NCBI RefSeq assembly: GCF_018390555.1
Contig: NZ_JAHBGB010000019.1
Coordinates: forward strand, 1-64,000
Source of the DNA: Ancylobacter oerskovii
GTDB taxonomy: Bacteria; Pseudomonadota; Alphaproteobacteria; Rhizobiales; Xanthobacteraceae
Reading direction: 5' to 3'
DNA: 64,000 bases
Of this stretch, positions 26,807 to 34,983 are shown in pieces. The position numbers and the translations under genes are program-made. How positions within the stretch are numbered: position 1 is the first letter of the stretch; the number at the start of each line of letters is the position of its first letter. The notes under the pieces were generated by a model. It saw only the letters and a list, made by a program, of their open reading frames with translations. It was not told the DNA's origin and searched no databases.

Positions 26807-27895
26807 TCAGGCGGTTTCGGCGATGCCGCGCCGGCGGACCACGCGCGGGGCAGGGTGGGGCGCGGCGGGGCCGCGGTCGCTGGCGCGGCTCACCAGGCGG
26901 GCGCCGACGAGGATCTTCACCGGCGGCTGCGGCTCCGCGGCGCCGATGAGATCGTCGAGCAGGGTGACGGCGAGATTGCCAATCTTGCGCTTCGAGACAT
27001 CGATGGTGGTGAGCGGCGGCTCCATGGTGGCGCTGAGCGGCAGGTTGTCGAAGCCGATCACCCCCACGTCGTCGGGGATGCGGACGTTGAACTCGCGCAG
27101 CGCCTTGATGAAGCCATAGGCGATCACGTCATTGGTGCAGAAATAGCAGTCGGCGAGGTCGATGCCGCGGGTCAGGGCCGCCACCGTATCGGCATAGGCG
27201 CCATCATAGGTCGATTCGACCGAGAGGATATGGGCGGGATCGGTCGGGAGGGCGAGCCGGGCCATATTGCGGTGGAAGGCTTCCTGCCGCAGCCGGAAAT
27301 TGGTGGTGTCGACATGGCTCGCCACGAAGCCGATGCGCTCGAAGCCCTGCTGGCGCAGACGCGCCAGGACCTGGTAGACCGCGTCCTCATTGTTCATGTT
27401 GACGAAATTGGCTTCCACCACATCGTAGAAGGTGTCGATGAACACGATGGGGCGGCCGACGCCCTGCAGCACGCGTATGTCGGTTTCCGATATTTCGGTC
27501 CCCAGCGCGATGACGCCGCTGATCGGTGCCACCGCCAGCGTGTCGGCGACGGAAATGATGCTCTGTTCGTCGTGGCTGACCACTTCCAGCGTGTAGCCGC
27601 GCCGCGTCGCCTCGGCGGACATGCCGTCGATGTAGTCGGAAACGAAGACGCTGTGGTCGCGGTTCACCGTGTGGCCGTGCTTGGCGATCTTGAGGAAGCG
27701 GAGGGTGCCGGCGGCCTCCACCCGCGGCTTGGCGAGGCGCGGGACATAGTTGAGGCGCGCCGCGGCTTCGAGCACGCGGGCCCGGGTGAGGCCGGAAATC
27801 TCTCCCTTGCCGTTCAGCACGAGCGAGACCGTGGCCGGTGATACGCCCGCCGCTTCGGCAATGTCCCGGATGGTGAAGGACTTTTTCTCTTTCAT
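26807..27895 (-). CDS. LacI-family transcriptional repressor of the sugar importer
   Basis: The 362-residue regulator has the LacI helix-turn-helix at about 8-30 (TIRDIAEAAGVSPATVSLVLNG), a hinge helix at about 48-58 and a periplasmic-binding-protein-like effector domain to about 335 (CYFCTNDVIAYGF and VGVIGFDNLPLSATMEPPLTT). The ATG at 27895 gives the canonical N-terminus; 42 more open residues upstream cover the operator region. It is transcribed with the aldo-keto reductase and away from the ABC-DhaKL operon. TTTAGTAAA sites at 27948-27956 and 28352-28360 and TTTAGTGAA at 28332-28340 are probable binding sites, giving autoregulation and control of the operon. The inducer is presumably the transported sugar or its product. 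Confidence 0.9.
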   Translation of the reverse strand: MKEKKSFTIRDIAEAAGVSPATVSLVLNGKGEISGLTRARVLEAAARLNYVPRLAKPRVEAAGTLRFLKIAKHGHTVNRDHSVFVSDYIDGMSAEATRRGYTLEVVSHDEQSIISVADTLAVAPISGVIALGTEISETDIRVLQGVGRPIVFIDTFYDVVEANFVNMNNEDAVYQVLARLRQQGFERIGFVASHVDTTNFRLRQEAFHRNMARLALPTDPAHILSVESTYDGAYADTVAALTRGIDLADCYFCTNDVIAYGFIKALREFNVRIPDDVGVIGFDNLPLSATMEPPLTTIDVSKRKIGNLAVTLLDDLIGAAEPQPPVKILVGARLVSRASDRGPAAPHPAPRVVRRRGIAETA

Positions 27896-27946
27896 GGCCC
27901 GATGCGTATCCTCAAGGAGCCCATGATGCGCCTGATGGCGCAATTT

Positions 27947-27957
27947 GTTTAGTAAAC
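27947..27957. promoter_or_regulatory. Probable LacI-type operator, regulator side
   Basis: GTTTA-G-TAAAC is an 11-bp dyad 52 bases upstream of the repressor start. The core TTTAGTAAA recurs exactly at 28352-28360 and with one change at 28332-28340, in front of the divergent importer operon. Confidence 0.6.
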
Positions 27958-28331
27958 ATTGAGGCTCCCTTTTGAGGGTTAAGCCAAAAGAAATGGGCTG
28001 GCAACAGCCGTGCAAGAGCAATGCAAGGTTCCGATGCCGACCTTGTCGTTTCGCTCATGATTTGTGCAGGCGTGGGCATTAAATCCGCCGCTCCCGACGA
28101 CGCCCTCTGTGGCGGTGATCCGGCCGCGGCGGTGCTCAACTGGGTGAGAAGTGCTGTCCTATAAGGGTTTGGCATACATAATTCTTCCCCTGGTCGAAGG
28201 ACGGTGGCCGTGCTTGGGCATGGCGTGATTTTCAGCGGGCCTCGGCGAGGGGCGCCACGGGTACCGGAGGCGAAACTCCGGCGTGTCGTATTGGAAGGCG
28301 GCTTGCACCCCGCAAAAGCCTTTGCTAGGGA
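27958..28331. other. Intergenic region between repressor and importer operon
   Basis: This gap of about 370 bases has no convincing frame. It contains a hairpin CCGGAG-GCGAAA-CTCCGG (28264-28281) with a GNRA-like loop. Otherwise nothing recognisable was seen. If operators and promoter lie at 28322-28360, most of this stretch is outside the importer transcript and separates the two divergent promoters; an unrecognised small RNA is possible. Confidence 0.4.
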
Positions 28332-28360
28332 TTTAGTGAAGCTGGTCATAATTTAGTAAA
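28332..28360. promoter_or_regulatory. Tandem LacI-type operators and promoter of the ABC-DhaKL operon
   Basis: TTTAGTGAA (28332-28340) and TTTAGTAAA (28352-28360) begin 20 bases apart, about two helical turns. CATAAT at 28347-28352 could be the -10 element, placing the operators over the promoter. The first gene starts at 28389 after GGGGAGGAGG. Confidence 0.6.
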
Positions 28361-28388
28361 AAGCTCGAACCACTCCGGGGAGGAGGCC

Positions 28389-29384
28389 ATGCGGACCACC
28401 GGCGGACAGCTGGTCATGCTCGTCGTCATCAATGTGGCGCTGCTCGCTTTCGGCGCCGCCATATCCGGCGGCACGTTCCTCTCGCCGTTCAATCTGCAGT
28501 CCATGGCCGGCCAGCTGCCGGAAATCGGCTTCCTCGCCATCGGCGTCATGCTGGCCATGTGCGCCGGCAATGGCGGCATCGACCTGTCCGGCATCGCGCT
28601 TGCCAATCTGTCGGGCGTGGTCTCGGCGGTGGTGGTCGGCTCCTTCCTGTCGAGCGCGGATCAGCCGGCCGCCTATTCGCTGGCCTTCATCGCCGGCGCG
28701 CTGGTGGTCGGGGTGCTGGGCGGTACTTTCAACGGCGTTCTGATCAGCCGGCTCAACATTACGCCTATCCTCTGCACCCTCGGCACGCAGATGCTGTTCA
28801 CCGGCCTCGCCGTGGTGGCGTCGGACGGACGGGCGGTGACGGTCGGCAGCCCGGACCTGCTGTCGGAGATCGGCAACGGCCTGTTCCTCGGCGTGCCCAT
28901 CAGCTTCGTGATCTTCATCGCGGTGGCGGCCTTCATCGCCGCGCTGCTGAAGTTCACTCCCTTCGGCCTGTGGCTAATGCTGATGGGCACCAACCCGAAG
29001 GCGGCCGTCTATGCCGGCTTCCCGCGCACCAAGGTGCTGATCGCCACCTACGCGACCAGCGGCCTGCTCTCCGGCCTCGCCGGGGTGATCATCGCCGCGC
29101 GCAACGTCAACGTGAAGTGGGACTACGGCACGTCCTACCTGCTGATCGCCATCCTGATCGCGGTGATGGCCGGCGTGCGCCCCGAGGGCGGCTATGGCCG
29201 GGTGATCTGCGTGGTGCTGGCGGCGATCGCGCTGCAGCTGATGTCCAGCATGCTGAACTTCGGCGGGCTGTCCAATTTCGTGCGCGACTTCGCCTGGGGC
29301 GCGCTGCTTCTGACCTTCCTGGCGGTCGGCCGCTACAACGTCGTCGGCTTCCTGAACCCGAACAAGAGCAAAAAGCTCGTGTGA
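28389..29384 (+). CDS. Sugar ABC transporter permease (BPD_transp_2, RbsC/RhaP-like), first
   Basis: The 331-residue membrane protein of the ribose/xylose/rhamnose permease family has about nine hydrophobic segments. The family block LAIGVMLAMCAGNGGIDLSG is near 53-72, and FNGVLISRLNITPILCTLGT near 117-136 is typical of RbsC relatives. The second half has YAGFPRTKVLIATYATSGLLSGLAGV. A strong GGAGGAGG-like site precedes the ATG. It is the first gene of the operon and is combined later with a second, different permease, the two-permease arrangement seen in Lsr and rhamnose importers rather than the single RbsC. Substrate is unknown. Confidence 0.9.
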   Translation: MRTTGGQLVMLVVINVALLAFGAAISGGTFLSPFNLQSMAGQLPEIGFLAIGVMLAMCAGNGGIDLSGIALANLSGVVSAVVVGSFLSSADQPAAYSLAFIAGALVVGVLGGTFNGVLISRLNITPILCTLGTQMLFTGLAVVASDGRAVTVGSPDLLSEIGNGLFLGVPISFVIFIAVAAFIAALLKFTPFGLWLMLMGTNPKAAVYAGFPRTKVLIATYATSGLLSGLAGVIIAARNVNVKWDYGTSYLLIAILIAVMAGVRPEGGYGRVICVVLAAIALQLMSSMLNFGGLSNFVRDFAWGALLLTFLAVGRYNVVGFLNPNKSKKLV

Positions 29385-29455
29385 TGCGGACCCCTCACGC
29401 ATCGATCCGGCCAATCGAACCGGCCATGAGGGTGGCAACAACAGTGGAGGAAACT

Positions 29456-30469
29456 GTGGGCGCTATTTCGAAGAAGATCCTGCTCGGCTCGGCGATGGCG
29501 ATGGCCCTCGTCGCGGGAACGGCCGGCGCGCTGATGGCGCAGGACAAGCCGGTCATCGCCACCGTGGTGAAGATCAGCGGCATTCCGTGGTTCGACCGCA
29601 TGGAAACCGGCGTCAAGCAGTTCCAGAAGGACAATCCCGACGTCGTCGCCACCCAGTACGGTCCCGCCACCGCGGACGCCGCCCAGCAGCTGCAGATCGT
29701 CACCGATCTCGTCGCCAAGGGCGTGAACGGCCTCGCCGTGGTGCCGATGGATCCGTCGGTGCTGGAAGGCACGCTGAAGCGCGCCATGGACCGCGGGATC
29801 ATCGTGGTGACCCACGAGGCCGACAACCAGAAGAACACCCATGCCGACGTCGAGGCCTTCGACAACGCCGATTACGGCAAGGCCCTCAACGAGCGCCTCG
29901 CCCAGTGCATGGGCGGCAAGGGCAAGTGGACCACCTTCGTCGGCTCGCTGGGCAGCCGTACCCACATGCAGTGGGTCGGTGCGGGCGAGGCCAACGCCAA
30001 GGCCGCCCATCCCGAGATGACGCTGGTCGACCCGAACAACGAATCGTTCGACGACGCCAACGGCACCTATGAGAAGGCCAAGGAAATCCTGCGCAAGCAC
30101 CCGGACATCAAGGGTTTCCAGACCTCGGCCGGCAATGACGTGCTCGGCGTCGGCCGCGCCATCGACGAGGCTGGCCTGACCGGCAAGGTGTGCCTGGTCG
30201 GCACCGGCCTGCCCAACCCCTCCGCCGATCTGCTCGAAGCCGGCGCCATCACCGCCATCGGCTTCTGGGATCCGCAGAAGGCCGGCATGGCGATGAACGC
30301 CGTCGCCAAGAAGCTGATCGCCAAGCAGAAGGTCGAGGACGGCGCCAATCTCGGCGTGCCCGGCTATGAGAAGGTGAAGGTCACCAAGGGCCCGGGCGAA
30401 GGCCTGCTGATCATCGGCAACGGCATGGTGATCGCCGACAAGAAGAACTACAAGGAATACCTCTTCTGA
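29456..30469 (+). CDS. Sugar-binding periplasmic protein (RhaS/LsrB-like, Peripla_BP_4)
   Basis: The 337-residue protein has an export signal of about 26 residues (ILLGSAMAMALVAGTAGALMA-QD) and a pentose/hexose-binding-protein fold. Its VVKISGIPWFDRMETGVKQF start, the NGLAVVPMDPSVLEGTLKRA loop and VVTHEADN are characteristic of the RhaS/LsrB group rather than RbsB. The GTG at 29456 is chosen for its GGAGG five bases upstream; an in-frame ATG at 29428 is possible. It sits second in the operon and is followed by a strong stem-loop, which could keep its mRNA more abundant than that of the membrane parts. The downstream DhaKL suggest a ketose or polyol of three to five carbons, as inference. Confidence 0.88.
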   Translation: MGAISKKILLGSAMAMALVAGTAGALMAQDKPVIATVVKISGIPWFDRMETGVKQFQKDNPDVVATQYGPATADAAQQLQIVTDLVAKGVNGLAVVPMDPSVLEGTLKRAMDRGIIVVTHEADNQKNTHADVEAFDNADYGKALNERLAQCMGGKGKWTTFVGSLGSRTHMQWVGAGEANAKAAHPEMTLVDPNNESFDDANGTYEKAKEILRKHPDIKGFQTSAGNDVLGVGRAIDEAGLTGKVCLVGTGLPNPSADLLEAGAITAIGFWDPQKAGMAMNAVAKKLIAKQKVEDGANLGVPGYEKVKVTKGPGEGLLIIGNGMVIADKKNYKEYLF

Positions 30470-30490
30470 TCGGTTGTCCGACCCTGGATG

Positions 30491-30517
30491 CCCGGAGGCG
30501 GCTCGTCCGCCTCCGGG
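30491..30517 (+). promoter_or_regulatory. Intercistronic stem-loop after the binding-protein gene
   Basis: CCCGGAGGCGG and CCGCCTCCGGG form a perfect 11-bp stem with a 5-base loop, 22 bases after the binding-protein stop and 58 before the ATPase start. There is no T run. The position suggests a partial terminator or 3'-exonuclease barrier that raises binding-protein yield. Confidence 0.65.
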
Positions 30518-30574
30518 ACCTCCCGAACGCGCCGTCGCGCGCCACGCCCGCCCATCGGTGAAGGGGGATCGCCC

Positions 30575-32170
30575 GTGTCCCAGGTTTCAGCAATGCCCCG
30601 CCCGGACGCCGCCGCCAAGGCGGACGCGTTCCTTGAGCTGCGCGGCATCCACAAGCGCTTCGGCGGCGTGCACGCGCTGCGCGGCGTCGGCTTCACCATC
30701 GAGCCGGGCGAGGCCTATCATCTGCTCGGCGAGAATGGCTGCGGCAAGAGCACCGTCATCAAGATCATGTCCGGTGCCCATGCCCCGGACGAGGGCGAGA
30801 TCGTCCTCGAAGGCAAGGTTTACTACTCACTGACCGCCATCCAGTCGCTGAGCGCCGGCATCGAGACGGTCTACCAGGACCTCTCGCTGCTGCCGAACCT
30901 CACGGTGGCGGAGAATGTCGCGCTCAACGAGCAACTGGTCGCCAGCGGCGGGCGGCTCGCGCGGCTGTTCGACCGCGCCCGGCTGCGCGAGACCGCGGCG
31001 TCGGCGCTTGCCACCGTCGGTCTGCCGACCGACCGGGCCTTCCTCGGCACCGTCGTTTCCGACCTGCCGCTGGCGCAGCGCCAGCTGGTCGCCATCGCCC
31101 GCGCCATCGCCACCCGGGCGAAGATGGTGATCATGGACGAGCCGACCACCTCGCTCACCCGCCGCGAGGTCGACAACCTCATCGCCGTGGTGGAGCGGCT
31201 GCGCTCGGAAGGCGTGGCGGTGCTGTTCGTCACCCACAAGCTGGACGAGTGCTACCGCATCGGCGGCCACGCCATCGTGTTCCGCGACGGGCAGTGCGTC
31301 GAGCAGGGCCCGCTCGCCAACTACACCAAGCAGCGCCTCGCCGAGCTGATGACCGGCCGCCGGATCGACGCCGAGCGCTATCGCACCGGCGCGCCGATGG
31401 CCGGCGAATTGTTCGCCGCCAGCGGCCTCTCCCTGCTGCCCAATGTGCGCGACGTCAGCTTCTCCGTCCGCAAGGGCGAGATCCTCGGCATTACCGGGCT
31501 CGCCGATTCCGGCCGCAACGAACTCGCCATGGCGATCGCCGGGGTGATGCCGGCGACAGGCGGCAGCCTCCGCATCGACGGCAAGGCGGAGAAGATCCGC
31601 CACCCCTCCGAGGCGATCAAGCTCGGCATCGGCTATGTGCCGGAGGACCGGCTCGCCGAGGGGCTGTTCCTCGACAAGTCGATCTTCGAGAACGAGATTG
31701 CGCTGGTGGTGCGCGACCTCGCCAATGGCTTCGGCGTCGTCGACAAGGCGAAGGGCCGGGCGCTCGCCGACAAGCTGTCGCAGGACATGCGGCTGAATAC
31801 CCGCAATCTCGACCTGCCGGTCGGCGCGCTCTCGGGCGGCAACCAGCAGCGGGTGCTGATCGGCCGCTGGCTGTCGATCCTGCCCAAGCTCCTGGTGCTG
31901 CACGGCCCCACGGTGGGCGTCGACGTCGGCTCCAAGGACACGATCTACCGCGTCATCCAGCAGCTCGCCGAGGCCGGCATGGGCCTCGTCATCGTCAGCG
32001 ACGACCTGCCGGAGCTTTTGCAGAACTGCGACCGCATCCTGGTGATGAACAATGGCCGCGTCGTCGCCGAATACGACGCCCGCGAGACGGACGAGGACCA
32101 GCTGTACAAGGCCATGCTGGTCTCCAAGCCCGTCACTCAGCCCGCCGTGAACACGGAGACCGCCCGATGA
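30575..32170 (+). CDS. Sugar ABC transporter ATPase, double-domain (RbsA/RhaT/LsrA-like)
   Basis: This 531-residue protein has two ABC domains. Domain 1 has Walker A GENGCGKST (52-60), a degenerate signature in VVSDLPLAQRQLVAIARAI and Walker B VIMDEP. Domain 2 has the family's degenerate Walker A (GLADSGRNEL), YVPEDRLAEGL, the signature LSGGNQQR and LLVLHGPTVGVD. The GTG at 30575 has AGGGGGA 6 bases upstream; the longer frame covers the stem-loop and is rejected. It pairs with the permeases at 28389 and 32167. The following permease overlaps its stop as ATGA. In Walker B of domain 2 the usual DEP is HGP, which may lower ATPase activity in that site, as in several relatives. Confidence 0.9.
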   Translation: MSQVSAMPRPDAAAKADAFLELRGIHKRFGGVHALRGVGFTIEPGEAYHLLGENGCGKSTVIKIMSGAHAPDEGEIVLEGKVYYSLTAIQSLSAGIETVYQDLSLLPNLTVAENVALNEQLVASGGRLARLFDRARLRETAASALATVGLPTDRAFLGTVVSDLPLAQRQLVAIARAIATRAKMVIMDEPTTSLTRREVDNLIAVVERLRSEGVAVLFVTHKLDECYRIGGHAIVFRDGQCVEQGPLANYTKQRLAELMTGRRIDAERYRTGAPMAGELFAASGLSLLPNVRDVSFSVRKGEILGITGLADSGRNELAMAIAGVMPATGGSLRIDGKAEKIRHPSEAIKLGIGYVPEDRLAEGLFLDKSIFENEIALVVRDLANGFGVVDKAKGRALADKLSQDMRLNTRNLDLPVGALSGGNQQRVLIGRWLSILPKLLVLHGPTVGVDVGSKDTIYRVIQQLAEAGMGLVIVSDDLPELLQNCDRILVMNNGRVVAEYDARETDEDQLYKAMLVSKPVTQPAVNTETAR

Positions 32171-33195
32171 GCGCCACGCATCTCACCGAGAGCGCCGCCG
32201 TGCCGGTCCCCCGGCCCAATCGGCTGCTGGAGCTGGTACGCCGGCGCCCGGAGATCATCACCCTGGTGCTGCTGGTGGCGATCTGCGTGGCGGTGTCGAT
32301 CATCAACCCGGCCTTCCTCCAGCCCTCCTCGCTGGTCGATATCGGCCGCGCCAGCGTGGTGATGGGGCTGTTCGCGCTCGGCGTGTTCATCATCCTGGCG
32401 GCGGGCGGCATCGACGTGTCGTTCACCGCCATCGCCGCCTTCACCATGTATTCGATGACGCTGCTGGTGAAGAACCACTGGCCGGACGCGCCGATCTCGC
32501 TGGTGCTGGTGGCGGCGACGGCCGGCGGGGCGCTGCTCGGCGTCGTCAACGGCCTGCTGGTGCATTACCTCAAGGTGCCGTCGCTGATCGTCACCATCGG
32601 CACCCAGTATCTGTTCCGCGGCATCCTGCTCGCCTTCATCGGCACGGTGTGGATCATGTCGCTGCCGCCCACCATGGGCGCCTTCGGTCGGCTGCCGCTG
32701 GTGCAGTTCGATTCCGGCGGGCGCACCATCACCCTGCCGTTCTATTTCCTGGTGCTGCCGGCGGCGGCGCTGATCACCTGGTGGATGCTCAACCGCACGC
32801 TGATGGGCCGGGCCATCTTCGCGGTGGGCGGCAACGCCAATGTGGCGGAGCGGCTCGGCTACAGCCTGCGCACCATCCACGTCTTCATGTTCGCCTATGC
32901 CGGCGCGCTCGCCGGCCTTGCCGGCATCATCCACACCGCCGCCAACCGACAGTCGAACCCGTTCGACCTGGTCGGCACCGAGATCAACGTCATCGCCGCC
33001 GTGGTGCTCGGCGGCGCCCGCATCACCGGCGGCACCGGCACCGTGATCGGCACGCTGCTCGGCGTGCTGCTGGTGGTGGTGGTGAATAGCGTGCTGGTGA
33101 TGGTCGGCATCCCCTCCACTTGGCAGCGCGTGGTGGTGGGGGCCTTCATCCTGCTCGCCGCCGCCTTCTTCGTGTTCTGCCAGAAGAAGAACTGA
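32167..33195 (+). CDS. Sugar ABC transporter permease (RbsC/RhaQ-like), second
   Basis: The 342-residue BPD_transp_2 permease has FALGVFIILAAGGIDVSFTA as its family block near 74-93, then VPSLIVTIGTQYLFRG, and later ANVAERLGYSLRTIHVFMFAYAG and VVLGGARITGGTGTVIGT. It is the second of two non-identical permeases in the operon. An ATGA overlap couples it to the ATPase. The next gene (dhaK) begins 68 bases later after a small 12-bp direct repeat, so transport and kinase genes are probably one transcript. Confidence 0.9.
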   Translation: MSATHLTESAAVPVPRPNRLLELVRRRPEIITLVLLVAICVAVSIINPAFLQPSSLVDIGRASVVMGLFALGVFIILAAGGIDVSFTAIAAFTMYSMTLLVKNHWPDAPISLVLVAATAGGALLGVVNGLLVHYLKVPSLIVTIGTQYLFRGILLAFIGTVWIMSLPPTMGAFGRLPLVQFDSGGRTITLPFYFLVLPAAALITWWMLNRTLMGRAIFAVGGNANVAERLGYSLRTIHVFMFAYAGALAGLAGIIHTAANRQSNPFDLVGTEINVIAAVVLGGARITGGTGTVIGTLLGVLLVVVVNSVLVMVGIPSTWQRVVVGAFILLAAAFFVFCQKKN

Positions 33196-33202
33196 TTTCC
33201 AA

Positions 33203-33238
33203 AGAGACACGCCAAAGCCACGTGTCAGAGACACGCCA
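33203..33238 (+). repeat. Short direct repeat with hairpin before dhaK
   Basis: AGAGACACGCCA occurs at 33203-33214 and again at 33227-33238. Between them GACACG (33206-33211) can pair with CGTGTC (33221-33226). It fills the permease-dhaK gap and might tune translation of dhaK; it could equally be chance. Confidence 0.35.
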
Positions 33239-33263
33239 TAGCTTCGAGCTCAAGAGGACCGAG

Positions 33264-34265
33264 ATGAAGAAGTTTCTCAACGATCCGGCGAATTTCGTCG
33301 ACGAGATGCTCGAGGGCATCTACCGGGCTCATCCCCAGGTGACCTATGTGAACGACGACAAGCGCTGCCTCGTCGTTGCCAAGCCCAAGGACGGCAAGGT
33401 CGGCATCGCCACCGGCGGCGGCTCGGGCCATCTGCCGCTGTTCCTCGGCTATGTCGGCGACAACATGCTGGACGGCTGCGCGGTGGGCGGCGTGTTCCAG
33501 TCGCCGAGCGCCGACCAGATGCACGAGGTGACCAAGTACATCGACCAGGGCGCAGGCGTTCTCTACATCTACGGCAACTACACCGGCGACATCATCAATT
33601 TCGACATGGCCGCCGAGCTCGCCGACATTGACGGCATCACGGTGAAGCAGGTGGTCGGCAATGACGACATCGCCTCTTCCGTGGTCGGCGAGGAGCACAA
33701 GCGTCGCGGCGTCGCCGGTATCTTCTTCGTCTACAAGGCGGCCGGCGCGGCGGCGGCGAACGGCCTGTCGCTCGACGAGGTGACCCGTCTCGCCGACAAG
33801 GCGCGGCTGAACGTACGCACCATCGGCGTCGCGCTGTCGAGCTGCGTGGTGCCGGAAATCGGCCACGCGACCTTCTCGGTCGGCGAGGACGAGATGGAGA
33901 TCGGCATGGGCATCCATGGCGAGCCCGGCATCAGCCGCAAGAAGCTCGCCCCGGCCGATGCCGTCGTCGACGAGATGACGGAACGGGTGTTCGCCGAGCT
34001 GCCGGCCGGCGCGGGCGACGAATTCGCCGTGCTGGTCAACGGCCTCGGCGGCACGCCGAAGGAAGAACTCTACATCCTGTTTCGCCGCGTCTCGCAGCTG
34101 TTCGAGGCGAGGGGCTCCAAGGTGAAGTACGTCTGGATCGGCGAGTTCGCCACCGCCATGGAAATGGCCGGCGCCTCGATCTCGGTCTTGAAGCTCGACG
34201 CCGAGCTCGACCCGCTGATCGCCGCGCCGGTGAACACGCCGTTCTTCGCCCACTACAAGGCGTGA
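33264..34265 (+). CDS. dhaK: Dihydroxyacetone kinase subunit DhaK (or tetrulose kinase subunit)
   Basis: The 333-residue subunit binds a small ketose and presents it for phosphorylation. The substrate-binding glycine loop is GGGSGH (51-56), and His218 in MGIHGEPG is the residue that forms a hemiaminal with dihydroxyacetone in characterised DhaK. IYGNYTGDIINFDMA is also conserved. DhaK works with DhaL, whose gene follows by 10 bases. There is no DhaM phosphoryl carrier nearby, so ATP use is likely, as in Citrobacter-type enzymes. It is encoded behind an ABC importer rather than a glycerol dehydrogenase. Relatives act on L- or D-erythrulose in mycobacterial tetritol pathways, so a C4 ketose is a serious alternative to dihydroxyacetone. 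Confidence 0.88.
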   Translation: MKKFLNDPANFVDEMLEGIYRAHPQVTYVNDDKRCLVVAKPKDGKVGIATGGGSGHLPLFLGYVGDNMLDGCAVGGVFQSPSADQMHEVTKYIDQGAGVLYIYGNYTGDIINFDMAAELADIDGITVKQVVGNDDIASSVVGEEHKRRGVAGIFFVYKAAGAAAANGLSLDEVTRLADKARLNVRTIGVALSSCVVPEIGHATFSVGEDEMEIGMGIHGEPGISRKKLAPADAVVDEMTERVFAELPAGAGDEFAVLVNGLGGTPKEELYILFRRVSQLFEARGSKVKYVWIGEFATAMEMAGASISVLKLDAELDPLIAAPVNTPFFAHYKA

Positions 34266-34275
34266 GGAGAGAGCG

Positions 34276-34914
34276 ATGGACGCGATCCGCGCCGACGATC
34301 TCATCGGCCTGTTCCAGAGCTGGCGCGACATGTTCGCCACCGAGCGCGAGTTCCTGATCGCGCTCGACGGCAAGGTCGGCGACAGCGATCTTGGCATCAC
34401 CATGTCGAAGTCCTTCGCCGCCGCCTATGACACGGTGGCGGCCGAGGGCGCGGCGGCGGGACTGACCAAGCTGCTGCGCTCGGCCGGCGCCATCATGGCC
34501 AAGACCGCGCCTTCCACCATGGGCACGCTTACCGCCACCGGCTTCCTGCGCGGCGCCAAGGCGCTGGAGGGCAAGGACGCTATCGGCACCGCCGAGGCGG
34601 CCGCCTTCTGGCGCGCCTATGCCACCGGCATCGCCGAGCGCGGCAAGGCGAAGCTCGGCGACAAGACCATCCTCGACGTGCTCGACCCGGTCGCCGGGGT
34701 GCTGGAGACACAGGCGGCGTCCGGCGCCGCGCTTGCCCCGGCGATGGCGGCTGCGGCGGATGAGGCCGAGGCGGCGCTGGAGCGCACCAAGACCATGAAG
34801 GCGCAGCACGGCAAGGCGGCCGTCTTCCAGGAGCAGACGGTGGGCCTGCAGGACGCCGGCGCCACGGTGGGCGTGTTCCTGGTCAAATCCATGAGCGCGT
34901 TCGCCGCCGGCTGA
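34276..34914 (+). CDS. dhaL: Dihydroxyacetone kinase subunit DhaL (nucleotide-binding)
   Basis: The 212-residue all-helical subunit holds the nucleotide and Mg ions. The three Asp residues of the metal motif are Asp31, Asp36 and Asp38 in DGKVGDSDLG, near the Asp30/35/37 of E. coli DhaL. Other family blocks are KTAPSTMGTLTATGFLRGAK, GDKTILDVLDPV and GLQDAGATVGVFLV. In this protein GDGDHG is GDSDLG, a variation that keeps the acidic residues. It starts 10 bases after dhaK and ends 24 bases before a stem-loop terminator, so it closes the operon that begins at 28389. Confidence 0.88.
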   Translation: MDAIRADDLIGLFQSWRDMFATEREFLIALDGKVGDSDLGITMSKSFAAAYDTVAAEGAAAGLTKLLRSAGAIMAKTAPSTMGTLTATGFLRGAKALEGKDAIGTAEAAAFWRAYATGIAERGKAKLGDKTILDVLDPVAGVLETQAASGAALAPAMAAAADEAEAALERTKTMKAQHGKAAVFQEQTVGLQDAGATVGVFLVKSMSAFAAG

Positions 34915-34938
34915 GCGGCGTTCGGACGGAACGGCAGT

Positions 34939-34961
34939 GGCGGCGGCCATGACCCGCCGCC
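34939..34961. terminator. Stem-loop between convergent dhaL and IMPase genes
   Basis: GGCGGCGG (34939-34946) and CCGCCGCC (34954-34961) form an 8-bp stem with a 7-base loop in the 69-base gap between convergent genes. It probably ends the DhaKL transcript and may serve the opposite strand too. There is no T run. Confidence 0.55.
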
Positions 34962-34983
34962 GCGCCTCTGACAAAGGGAACGA

